This document shows, in pieces, positions 29,728 to 38,256 of a stretch of DNA of 64,000 bases; within the stretch, counting starts at the first letter, position 1, and each line of letters starts with the position of its first letter. Made by a program: the position numbers and the translations under genes. The notes under the pieces were generated by a model, which was given only the letters and a program-made list of their open reading frames with translations, was not told the origin of the DNA and did no database searches. This DNA comes from Bacteroidota bacterium (GTDB lineage: Bacteria; Bacteroidota; Bacteroidia; B-17B0; Aurantibacillaceae), in assembly GCA_016185125.1 (NCBI GenBank), contig JACPOC010000015.1, positions 62,001-126,000 on the forward strand, in the 5' to 3' direction.

Positions 29728-30549
29728 ATGAATATAGTTGAAAATGGTTCCATATTAATTCCCATTGATTTTTCAAAACAATCTTTGAGCGCAATTAAGC
29801 AATCGTATAATTTAGCAAAGCATACTAAATCGAAATTATTGCTCATGCATGGTTATACTCATGATGTGGATGAGGATAAAGCTAAATTGGAAGCCTTAGG
29901 AAAATCTACGGCCGCTGAAAGTGGTTTAGACGTAAGCGTTGTTTCTGTAAAAGGAGATATTTACGAGGAAACATCAAAAATGTCGGAAAAAATAAAGAGT
30001 ACTCTTATAGTAGCCGGATTGGATACTCATGTGCGCTTTAGGAGTTTTATGGGAAAAAGCAGTACAAGTAAATTTATTAAAAATGCCGGCTGCCCTGTAT
30101 TAACCGTTAGAACAAACGAAATAAAAGATAATATTAAAAACATTGTTCTTCCATTTGATCTCACACCTCAATCACGCGAAAAAGTACCTATTGTTATTCA
30201 GCTGGCGCAATATTTTAAAGCGGATATTCGTATTGTTTCGGTGTTTGACCCAAGCGATACACATTACGAAAATAAACTACTGCCTTATCTTCAGCAGGTA
30301 AAAAAATATATTAAGGATAAGCATGTAAATACTACTAATAAATCCATTCCGGCTAAGCACGTTCCTGAAACCATTGTAGATTATGCCAATAAAAATAATT
30401 GTGACCTGATTGTTCAAATGAATAAAACAGATGTTAGCTTCGGTGAAATGTTTAGCGGAACAGCCAGCCAACACCTCGTGGACATTAGCAACATACCTGT
30501 TTTAACGGTAAATCCTATGAGAAGAGAGAGCATGCCTCTTTCGTATTAA
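29728..30549 (+). CDS. Universal stress protein with two Usp domains
   Basis: This 273-residue protein is a tandem Usp fold. The first copy begins SILIPIDFSKQSLSAIKQ and the second NIVLPFDLTPQSREKVP. The first half ends GCPVLTVRT and the second NIPVLTVNP, which is the typical end strand of each domain. The ATP-binding glycine motif is degenerate in both halves, so nucleotide binding is uncertain. The role is probably stress or redox adaptation. It ends four bases into the convergent gene at 30546. Confidence 0.88.
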   Translation: MNIVENGSILIPIDFSKQSLSAIKQSYNLAKHTKSKLLLMHGYTHDVDEDKAKLEALGKSTAAESGLDVSVVSVKGDIYEETSKMSEKIKSTLIVAGLDTHVRFRSFMGKSSTSKFIKNAGCPVLTVRTNEIKDNIKNIVLPFDLTPQSREKVPIVIQLAQYFKADIRIVSVFDPSDTHYENKLLPYLQQVKKYIKDKHVNTTNKSIPAKHVPETIVDYANKNNCDLIVQMNKTDVSFGEMFSGTASQHLVDISNIPVLTVNPMRRESMPLSY

Positions 30550-31331
30550 GCAATATTCTTTTTTAGCTTTTTCAGATATTCGGGCAGATGCAGTAAACGG
30601 CTTCCGTACCAACTAAAGACTTCTCCGTCAACTATCAATGTTTTTACACCGGGTAAAAATAATTCAATTTCTTTTTGATGTTTTTCTTTAAAGGGAAAAG
30701 GTTCTGATGATAAAAAACAAAAATCCGCATTCATTTCTTTCAACTCTTCCTTGCTCACTTCCGGGTATCTTTGTAGGTGTTCCGCTGCGTTTATTAATCC
30801 TGTATAATTTAATACATGATTAATAAAAGTATTTCCTCCGGCTAGCATATAAGGTTTGTTCCATATAAAATAAACCACACGCCGATGATTAAAAATGTTT
30901 TTTATTTCGGGTATGTTTTTTTTTAACTGATCGATTATTTGGTCTGCCGCCTGTTCTCTTTTCAAAATAGTACCAACCTCTTGAATCATATTAAAGGCAT
31001 CTTCAAAATTAAAAATATCGCTCATCCACACATTAAATTCTCTCTGCAATTCTTCAATCTGATCTTTTTCATTTTCTTCCTTATTTCCAATAATAAGGTC
31101 AGGCTTCAACTTCCTTATTTTTTCTAGGTCAAGGGTTTTAGTGCCACCAACCCTTTCAACGGTTCTAAACATTTCATGGGGGTGAATACAAAATTTAGTA
31201 ATGCCAATAAGTTCTTCTCTTAATCCTAAATCCCACAATAATTCCGACTGCGATGGCACAATAGAAATTATTCTTTGTGGCACGCTGCTTAAAATAATAC
31301 TCCTTCCGGTTTGATCGATAAAAGTTGGCAT
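30546..31331 (-). CDS. Helical-backbone metal-receptor (BtuF/FepB-like) protein without signal peptide
   Basis: This 261-residue protein has the fold of cobalamin/siderophore substrate-binding proteins. The N-terminus FIDQTGRSIILSSVPQRIISIVPSQSELLWDLGL is classical, as are KPDLIIGNKEEN and the long central helix. There is no signal peptide or lipobox, so it is predicted to be cytoplasmic, unlike BtuF. No permease or ATPase gene is adjacent. It may be a cytosolic cobalamin-binding or metal-chelate protein. ATG 31331 lies almost on the predicted transcription start, suggesting a leaderless mRNA. Confidence 0.8.
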   Translation of the reverse strand: MPTFIDQTGRSIILSSVPQRIISIVPSQSELLWDLGLREELIGITKFCIHPHEMFRTVERVGGTKTLDLEKIRKLKPDLIIGNKEENEKDQIEELQREFNVWMSDIFNFEDAFNMIQEVGTILKREQAADQIIDQLKKNIPEIKNIFNHRRVVYFIWNKPYMLAGGNTFINHVLNYTGLINAAEHLQRYPEVSKEELKEMNADFCFLSSEPFPFKEKHQKEIELFLPGVKTLIVDGEVFSWYGSRLLHLPEYLKKLKKNIA

Positions 31332-31369
31332 CGGTCACAAAAATAAGCATATTTGTACTTGGTGACCGA
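31325..31369. promoter_or_regulatory. Divergent promoter pair with inverted repeat over both start codons
   Basis: Plus strand: TTG 31325-31327, a 20-nt spacer, CATATTTG 31348-31355, then GTG at 31362. Minus strand: TATTTTTG (plus-strand 31345 to 31338), then ATG at 31331. TCGGTCAC at 31331-31338 and GTGACCGA at 31362-31369 form an 8-bp inverted repeat covering the region of both starts. A shared operator or symmetric leaderless starts are both possible. Confidence 0.5.
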
Positions 31370-32255
31370 CTCTTTAAAAGGACATATAGCTTTATTTTCG
31401 GCTCAGATTATTTATGCAATGAATTACTCCATTGCCAAAGATCTAATGCCTGAATTTATAAGTCCTTTAGCCTTGGTGCTTCTGCGGATTATTGGCGCCT
31501 GTATTTTATTCTGGATTCTTTCTCTTTTTTTAAAAACTCAAAAAGTAGAAAGAGCAGATTTAAAAAAAATGATGTGGCTTGCTATTTTTGGCGTAGTAAT
31601 TAATCAGGTTTTTTTTATTTATGGATTAAGCATAACAACCCCCATTAATTCTTCCATTATTATGATCTCTAATCCCATCATGGTTTTTATTTTCGGAATT
31701 ATTGTTTTAAAAGATAAAATCACCAGTCTTAAAATTTCCGGTTTACTTTTGGCTGTTACCGGTGCTTTCCTTATCCTTCGCTACCGCGGAAATTTTGAAG
31801 TTGGTAGTAATACTATCATGGGTGATATGATGACTCTCATTAATTCCACTTCCTGGGCTATTTTTGTTGTTTTGGTTAAACCCATTATGATGAAGTATAA
31901 CACCGTTACAGCCATGCGCTGGATGTTTTTATTTGGCAGTATTTATATTTTACCAATAGGATTTTATGACACCATACACACTAACTGGGCAGGGTTTACG
32001 CCTCACGCGGTTTTTGCCATAGGCTTTGTAGTAGTAGCCACCACTTTTTTTGCCTACTTTTTAAATATTTACGGCTTACAATCACTTAGTCCTTCGGTGG
32101 TAAGTATGTATATTTACCTACAGCCATTTCTTGCAACTACATTCGCCATTTTACTGGGAAAAGATACTTTAACACCCACAAAAATTTTGTCGGGAATATT
32201 AATTATCTGCGGACTTTATCTGGTTAATCTCAAAACAAAAAAAACTGAAATATGA
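31362..32255 (+). CDS. EamA/DMT family transporter
   Basis: This inner-membrane protein of about 297 residues has ten predicted TM helices in two EamA repeats (first from HIALFSAQIIYAMNYSIAK, second from MGDMMTLINSTSWAIFVVL). Family members export metabolites or amino acids; the substrate is unknown. I prefer GTG 31362 because an upstream TTG at 31353 lies inside the predicted -7 box and would not be transcribed. The stop overlaps the yicC-like ATG by four bases. Confidence 0.85.
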   Translation: MTDSLKGHIALFSAQIIYAMNYSIAKDLMPEFISPLALVLLRIIGACILFWILSLFLKTQKVERADLKKMMWLAIFGVVINQVFFIYGLSITTPINSSIIMISNPIMVFIFGIIVLKDKITSLKISGLLLAVTGAFLILRYRGNFEVGSNTIMGDMMTLINSTSWAIFVVLVKPIMMKYNTVTAMRWMFLFGSIYILPIGFYDTIHTNWAGFTPHAVFAIGFVVVATTFFAYFLNIYGLQSLSPSVVSMYIYLQPFLATTFAILLGKDTLTPTKILSGILIICGLYLVNLKTKKTEI

Positions 32256-33121
32256 TAAAATCAATGACTGGTTTCGGAAAAGCTTCACTTGAATTCAACA
32301 ATAAAACTATTCATGTAGAAGTGCGATCTTTAAACAGCAAAGGCGCGGATATAAACATTCGTATGTCTTCTTCCTTAAGAAATTATGAATTGGAACTTCG
32401 TAATGAACTCAACAAACAATTGGAGCGCGGTAAAATTGATATTAGTGTTTATATAGAATCAAAAGAAGAAGAAACGCCGGTGGAAATCAATACTCCGCTT
32501 GCCAAAGCTTATTATTCTCAATTAAAAAAACTAGCGCAAGAATTAAATGAACCACTAACCGAGGCCATTGCGCAACTTTTAAAATTTCCGGATGTTTTAA
32601 AAAGTGAACGTAAGGAAACCGATGAAAACGAGTGGAAGCAAATTAAAAAATGTATTGATTTGGCAATAACCGATTTTAATAAATTCCGTTTAAAAGAAGG
32701 TGAGTCTCTTATTATTGATTTTAATGAAAGGCTTGGTAAAATAGGTTTCTACTTGGACGAAGTAAAAAAACTGGATGTTAACCGGCTTACGACAATTAAA
32801 GGCCGTATAAAAAATAATCTTAACGAAATTATTGGAAAAGACAAATACGATGAAAATCGTTTAGAACAAGAACTTATTTATTATATAGAAAAACTGGATT
32901 TGAACGAAGAAAAAGTACGATTAAAAACGCATTTAGATTATTTTTTAGCAACTATGATAGAACCTTCGGCCGGAAGAAAATTAAATTTTATCGGTCAGGA
33001 ACTTGGCCGCGAAATAAATACTATAGGGTCAAAAGCAAACGACGCCGGCATTCAAAAATTGGTAGTGTTAATGAAAGATGAACTGGAAAAAATAAAAGAA
33101 CAAACCAATAACGTTCTCTAA
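32252..33121 (+). CDS. YicC family endoribonuclease-like protein
   Basis: This 289-residue YicC-type protein has the N-terminal hallmark MIKSMTGFGKASLEF, the central EVRSLNSKGADI, and the C-terminal MIEPSAGRKLNFIGQELGREINTIGSKAND. The family was recently linked to RNA cleavage and stationary-phase growth. The ATG overlaps the EamA stop by four bases, and the stop is four bases before lepB, so all three are probably one operon. Length is typical. Confidence 0.93.
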   Translation: MIKSMTGFGKASLEFNNKTIHVEVRSLNSKGADINIRMSSSLRNYELELRNELNKQLERGKIDISVYIESKEEETPVEINTPLAKAYYSQLKKLAQELNEPLTEAIAQLLKFPDVLKSERKETDENEWKQIKKCIDLAITDFNKFRLKEGESLIIDFNERLGKIGFYLDEVKKLDVNRLTTIKGRIKNNLNEIIGKDKYDENRLEQELIYYIEKLDLNEEKVRLKTHLDYFLATMIEPSAGRKLNFIGQELGREINTIGSKANDAGIQKLVVLMKDELEKIKEQTNNVL

Positions 33122-33125
33122 GCCC

Positions 33126-34097
33126 ATGCTTAACCGCCTTTTTAAACTTTTATTTATATCCTTTTTGGTATGGATGTTTGTAAGAACTTTTTTATTTCAA
33201 ACGTATCGCATTCCTTCCTCCAGCATGTACGGCAGTTTGTTTGAAGGCGAGTATGTGGTTATAAATAAACTGGCTTACGGAGCACGATTACCTATAACTC
33301 CTTTATCGTATCAAAAAAATTATGTTGATTGGATCAGTCTTCCCTACATACGTTTATTTGGTTTTTCGGATATTGAGCGAAATGATATAATTGCATTTAA
33401 TTATTCCTTAACGGATGAGTTGCCCATTGATCTCCGGCAAGAATATATTAAAAGGTGCGTGGGCCTTCCCGGCGATACGTTAAGGATAATTAATGGTGTA
33501 GTTTCCGCGCCATCATTTACAAGTGAACCCACCACCATTTATAATCCTTACTCGGTTATAACCAATAGTAAATTAGATAGCAACACGCTCATCAACTTAA
33601 ATATTGTTCCTGATGGCAATTCAGAAAGTAATAAATATTATTTATACATGGGCACAGAACAAGCCGCAGCTCTTTTAAAAACCGGTATTATAAAATCGTT
33701 AACTCTCCAACATTATAATAAAGAACAATATCAACCCGCTATATTTCCAAACTATCCCAATTTTAAATGGAACCTTGATCATTTTGGCCCTTTATATATA
33801 CCACGCGAAAAGGATAGTGTAGCACTTACCAAAGACAACCTGCTTTTATATCAGCGAATCATCAGCCGATTTGAAGGTGTAGATTTATCTTTTAAAGGAG
33901 ATTCTGTTTTTACGGATAAAAAATACTGTGCTTATTATACGTTTAAAAACAATTATTATTTTTTAATGGGTGATAATCGCCATAATTCCATTGATTGCCG
34001 AAATTGGGGATTTATTCCTGAAAGCCACATTATCGGAAAAGCATTTCTCGTACTTTCTTCAACAAAAAAAGGTAGAAGTTTTTCTAAAATAAAATAA
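33126..34097 (+). CDS. lepB: Signal peptidase I
   Basis: This 323-residue membrane-anchored serine protease cleaves Sec signal peptides at the outer face of the inner membrane. It has an N-terminal TM helix (about 5-22), a catalytic Ser in YRIPSSSMYGSL (about residue 31), a catalytic Lys in EYIKRCVGLPGDTL, and the C-terminal box MGDNRHNSIDCRNWGFIP. An insertion of about 150 residues between the Lys and GDN boxes is seen in many Bacteroidota enzymes. It follows yicC-like by four bases. Confidence 0.94.
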   Translation: MLNRLFKLLFISFLVWMFVRTFLFQTYRIPSSSMYGSLFEGEYVVINKLAYGARLPITPLSYQKNYVDWISLPYIRLFGFSDIERNDIIAFNYSLTDELPIDLRQEYIKRCVGLPGDTLRIINGVVSAPSFTSEPTTIYNPYSVITNSKLDSNTLINLNIVPDGNSESNKYYLYMGTEQAAALLKTGIIKSLTLQHYNKEQYQPAIFPNYPNFKWNLDHFGPLYIPREKDSVALTKDNLLLYQRIISRFEGVDLSFKGDSVFTDKKYCAYYTFKNNYYFLMGDNRHNSIDCRNWGFIPESHIIGKAFLVLSSTKKGRSFSKIK

Positions 34098-34306
34098 ATT
34101 CGAATGTGCATTTTTATACGATAAGCGCAGAATTTATAGTTACCAAAGGGCAAAAGCGCCTATTAACCCACTCTTAACACTATTCCAAATTATTCTTTTT
34201 TTCAAAGAGTTAAGTGTCTATATCTCAACTCCTTAGTTTTCAATCTAAAAAATCTAAACACTATTCGTTCTCGTAAATATATTCAATAACTAATCCTGTT
34301 AATAAT

Positions 34307-36067
34307 ATGAAAAAATCTACAAAATTAATCCTTGGAGCTTCGTGTGTTCTGGCAACCGCCTTAACATTCAGCTACATGGATTCGCAACAATCCCTGATCC
34401 AGGCCTCAAGCCACAGGGAGGCGCCGTTGATCTCGAACGATCCTCTGGCCGATAATACGGACTTGTACGCATTCCGCAGCCCGGATGATACCAATAAGGT
34501 AACCATAATTGCAAATTATGTGCCTTTGCAACTACCACAAGGGGGTCCAAATTATCATTCTTTTGGTACTAACATCCGTTATGAAATCCATATTGAAAAT
34601 AATGGAGCTGCCGGCGATGATATCACTTACCGCTTTACTTTTAGTAAATTCAATGAGGATACCACAACTTTCTTTAACATCCGTTTAGGAAAGCAAAATT
34701 TAAAAACAACTTATGTAGCTGAAAAAAGTGTTAATGGTGGTGCCTTTACTACAATTGTAGGTTCCGGAATTGTTCCGCCTCCAAACATTGGCCCACGCTC
34801 TATTTCAACTCCTGTAGGTTTAAATACAACTTATCCGGCTTTAGTTGCAGCTGCAATTGCTAACGCAACCGGAACTGGTGGAGAGAAAATATTCTGCGGA
34901 CCAATTGATGATCCGTTTTTTGCTGATTTAGGCGGTATTTTTGATTTAGGTATGACCCGTGCGGGGGGCACCGGTTCTAACACACCACGCGACGGAGTTG
35001 GACACAAAAATGTTCACACTATTGCTTTACAAATTCCAATCAGCACATTACAAAAAACCGGTTTAGCTGTTAGTTCTGCAACTAATATCTTAGACAGCCG
35101 TTTTATTATTGGTGTTTGGGCTTCGGCAAGCAGGCCAAGTACACGTACACTTAGCACAGGTGGTAACAACCCGGCTGATGTAGGTACTTATGTACAGGTT
35201 TCACGTATTGGTATGCCTTTAACTAACGAAGCTATTGTTCCCATCGGATCAAAAGACCTTTGGAATTCACGTACCCCTTATAACGAAATCGCATTTCACG
35301 AAACATATTTTACTAACCCCGAGTTAGCTTTATATATGGATGATTCTCAATATGGTGGCGCGGTTCCTGCATTAACTGCTTTACGCACACAAAGTAACTC
35401 CTTACAATCTTTCGACTTCCGTAACGGAAAGCCGGGTTTGTTTCCTTTACAAGGAACTCCCGCAGTTGCCGGAACAGCTTTAGATAATGCAAATTTCGGT
35501 ACCTACTTACTGCGTTCTAACCAACCGCGTTCAGTAGATATTCTTCCAATTTTCCACACAGGCGTTCCAAATTTACCTCCTTACCAATTAGCTACAGGAA
35601 AAGCGGGTGGTAATCCACTTGCTGCAGGTAAACCGTTTATCAATAACTTTTTACCAATTTTTGGTGATATGTTACGTTTAAACATGGCTGTTCCTGTAAC
35701 TCCTCGTAATAGCCCTAATTTCAGTTCTTTAGGATTAGTTTGGGCTGCGGTTTTAGGTTTAACAGATCCTGCGTATACAAATATCAACATGCAATTTATT
35801 CCTAACATGGATGGATTCCCTAATGGCCGTCGTTTAGAAGATGATGTTACCCGTATTGAATTACAAGCTGTGGGTGGAGTTGTTTTAGCTGCAATCGGTT
35901 TATGGTATGATGATTATACTGCCGGAGGAGCTAACCCGGTTACTGCTAAACTACAATCTGTATTAGGTTATAGCACCGGAGTTCAAAACAACGATACAAC
36001 CTTTAAAGCTAACTTCCCTTATGTGCAAAACCCATGGAGCGGTTATGCTAACCATAGCGGACAATAA
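34307..36067 (+). CDS. DUF4331 secreted protein, copy 1 (no sorting tail)
   Basis: This 586-residue secreted protein has a signal peptide (about 1-23, or processed later at residue 34), then the family opening SSHREAPLISNDPLADNTDL, and the DUF4331 body across nearly the whole length. It lacks the C-terminal T9SS domain present in the next gene and ends with NPWSGYANHSGQ. The two copies are very similar over about 570 residues, so this is a tandem duplication. A 209-base upstream gap holds no clear gene, only an imperfect hairpin near 34203-34233. The biochemical role of DUF4331 is not established. Confidence 0.9.
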   Translation: MKKSTKLILGASCVLATALTFSYMDSQQSLIQASSHREAPLISNDPLADNTDLYAFRSPDDTNKVTIIANYVPLQLPQGGPNYHSFGTNIRYEIHIENNGAAGDDITYRFTFSKFNEDTTTFFNIRLGKQNLKTTYVAEKSVNGGAFTTIVGSGIVPPPNIGPRSISTPVGLNTTYPALVAAAIANATGTGGEKIFCGPIDDPFFADLGGIFDLGMTRAGGTGSNTPRDGVGHKNVHTIALQIPISTLQKTGLAVSSATNILDSRFIIGVWASASRPSTRTLSTGGNNPADVGTYVQVSRIGMPLTNEAIVPIGSKDLWNSRTPYNEIAFHETYFTNPELALYMDDSQYGGAVPALTALRTQSNSLQSFDFRNGKPGLFPLQGTPAVAGTALDNANFGTYLLRSNQPRSVDILPIFHTGVPNLPPYQLATGKAGGNPLAAGKPFINNFLPIFGDMLRLNMAVPVTPRNSPNFSSLGLVWAAVLGLTDPAYTNINMQFIPNMDGFPNGRRLEDDVTRIELQAVGGVVLAAIGLWYDDYTAGGANPVTAKLQSVLGYSTGVQNNDTTFKANFPYVQNPWSGYANHSGQ

Positions 36068-36093
36068 TTTAAACAACATTAAAAATAACTAAT

Positions 36094-38169
36094 ATGAATA
36101 AAAATATAATCACAAAAGTCCTTGGTGTATCCTGTGTTGTTGCTGCCGCAATAACCATGTACACTCTGGATTCACAAAAATCTCCTCTGCAGGCTTCAAG
36201 TCACAGAGAAGCGCCATTGATTGCGAACGATCCATTGGCCGATAACACAGACCTTTACGCATTCCGTAGCCCTGATGATACTAATAAAGTAACCATTATT
36301 GCTAATTACGTTCCTTTGCAATTACCGCAAGGAGGACCTAATTATGCTACGTTTGGTAAAAATGTAAGATATGAAATTCATATTGAAAATAACGGAACAG
36401 CCGGTGATGATATCACTTACCGTTTTACCTTTAACCAAGTAAACGAAGACACTACTACTTTCTTTAACATCCGTTTAGGAAAGCAGAACTTAAAAACTAC
36501 TTATGTAGCTGAAAAAAGTGTTAATGGCGGTGCCTTTACTACTATTGTAGGAGCAGGAGTTGTTCCTCCAAATAACGTTGGGCCTCGTTCCATTTCAGGC
36601 GGTGCAGGTTTAAATACTAATTACCCTGCGTTAATGGCTGCTGCAATTGCAACTGCAACAGGTGGTGGCGGAGAAAAAGTATTCTGCGGACCGGTTGACG
36701 ATCCTTTCTTTGTTGATCTGGGTGGTATTTTTGATTTAGGCCAAACCCGTGCCGGTGGTATTGGTGTTAACAGGCCGGAAGACGGAGTTGCTTGTAAGAA
36801 CATTCATACAATCGCACTTCAAATTCCAATCAGCTCTTTACAGCAAAACAGTTTAGCAGTTACTTCTGCAACTAATATCTTAGACGGCCGCTTTATTATC
36901 GGTGTTTGGGCTTCAGCAAGCAGACAGCAGATCAGAACCTTAAACACTAACGGAACTGAATCTTACACAGGTTCTTTTGTTCAGGTTTCTCGTATTGGAA
37001 TGCCTTTAACTAACGAAGCTGTTATTCCTATCGGATCTAAAGACAGATGGAATTCACGTACTCCTTACAACGAAATAGCATCAAACGATGAGTTTTTCTG
37101 TAATCCTGAGTTAGCATTGTATATGGATAATTCTCAGTTCGGTAGTGCTGTTCCTGCTTTATCCGCTTTACGCACTCAAAGTGCTTCTTTACAAACTTAT
37201 GACTTCCGTAATGGAAAAGCAGGTTTATATCCTTTATACGCAACTAACGCGGGTGCAGGTACTGCATTAGATACTAACGTGTTTGGTAAGTATTTATTAC
37301 GTCCGGCTCGTCCACGTTCGGTAGATATTCTTCCAATTTTCCACACCGGGGTTCCAAATTTACGTCCCTACCAATTAGCTACAGGTAAAGGTGGTAATCC
37401 ACTGGCTGCAGGTAAGCCGTTTATCAATAATTTTTTACCAATTTTTGGTGATATGTTGCGTTTAAACATGGCAGTTCCTGTAACTCCTCGTAATAGCCCT
37501 AATTTCAGTTCTTTAGGATTAATTCAGGCCGCTGTTATCGGATTAACAAGTCCTTCATACAGTACTATTGCACTTCAAAATATTCCTAACATGGATGGAT
37601 TCCCTAACGGTCGTCGTTTAGAAGACGATGTTACCCGTATTGAATTACAAGCTGTGGGCGGAGTTGTTTTAGCCGCAATTGGTTTATGGTATGATGATTA
37701 TACTGCCGGCGGAGCTAATCCTGTTACTCCTAAATTATTAGCAACCTTAGGTTACAGCACAGGTATCGAGAAAAACGATACAACGTTCAAAGCTAACTTC
37801 CCGTATTGCCAAACTCCTTGGTCGGGTTACGGTAAATGCGGCGGACCAACTGCTATCAACAACACGGTTGGTTTCTCTGAATTTGGTGTAGGTTACAGTG
37901 CGCCTGCGTTAGCAATGGTACAAAATTATCCTAACCCTTTTAAAGGCCATACCACTTTTAAATACCACGTTGCAACAACTGCACCGGTTAGCATTTCAGT
38001 TTATGATTTGTCAGGTAAGCGTGTAGCTGTGGTAATGAATGAAACAAAACAACCTGGTACTTATGAGGTAACGTATAACGCTGAGAATCTTGCTCAGGGT
38101 ATATATATTGCTACTTTATCTTCAGGTTCAACAGTAATACAATCTGTAAAGATATCTGCTGTTAAATAA
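36094..38169 (+). CDS. DUF4331 secreted protein, copy 2 with T9SS type A sorting domain
   Basis: This 691-residue paralogue of the preceding gene lies 26 bases downstream. It has a signal peptide, then SSHREAPLIANDPLADNTDL, the full DUF4331 domain, a Gly/Cys-containing linker (YGKCGGPTAINN), and a C-terminal T9SS type A domain of about 80 residues (VQNYPNPFKGHTTFKYHV, SISVYDLSGKRV, GIYIATLSSGSTV). It is predicted to be exported across the outer membrane and anchored or released, while copy 1 would lack that route. A strong terminator follows. Confidence 0.92.
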   Translation: MNKNIITKVLGVSCVVAAAITMYTLDSQKSPLQASSHREAPLIANDPLADNTDLYAFRSPDDTNKVTIIANYVPLQLPQGGPNYATFGKNVRYEIHIENNGTAGDDITYRFTFNQVNEDTTTFFNIRLGKQNLKTTYVAEKSVNGGAFTTIVGAGVVPPNNVGPRSISGGAGLNTNYPALMAAAIATATGGGGEKVFCGPVDDPFFVDLGGIFDLGQTRAGGIGVNRPEDGVACKNIHTIALQIPISSLQQNSLAVTSATNILDGRFIIGVWASASRQQIRTLNTNGTESYTGSFVQVSRIGMPLTNEAVIPIGSKDRWNSRTPYNEIASNDEFFCNPELALYMDNSQFGSAVPALSALRTQSASLQTYDFRNGKAGLYPLYATNAGAGTALDTNVFGKYLLRPARPRSVDILPIFHTGVPNLRPYQLATGKGGNPLAAGKPFINNFLPIFGDMLRLNMAVPVTPRNSPNFSSLGLIQAAVIGLTSPSYSTIALQNIPNMDGFPNGRRLEDDVTRIELQAVGGVVLAAIGLWYDDYTAGGANPVTPKLLATLGYSTGIEKNDTTFKANFPYCQTPWSGYGKCGGPTAINNTVGFSEFGVGYSAPALAMVQNYPNPFKGHTTFKYHVATTAPVSISVYDLSGKRVAVVMNETKQPGTYEVTYNAENLAQGIYIATLSSGSTVIQSVKISAVK

Positions 38170-38190
38170 TTTTAAATTAAATAATTATTT

Positions 38191-38232
38191 AGAATCGGGT
38201 TCCTTTTAATCAGGAACCCGATTCTTTTTTTT
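38191..38232 (+). terminator. Strong rho-independent terminator after the DUF4331 pair
   Basis: A 13-bp perfect stem, AGAATCGGGTTCC (38191-38203) with GGAACCCGATTCT (38213-38225), has a 9-nt loop and is followed by eight T. It separates the DUF4331 unit from the TPR-HupE-TonB unit. Confidence 0.93.
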
Positions 38233-38239
38233 AAGTTTG
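38232..38239 (+). promoter_or_regulatory. -7 promoter box for the TPR/HupE unit
   Basis: TAAGTTTG matches TAnnTTTG exactly, directly after the terminator T run. Predicted start about 38245, short leader to ATG 38257. No convincing -33 TTG is seen, because the terminator occupies that position. Confidence 0.5.
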
Positions 38240-38256
38240 TTTTAATAACAATTATC

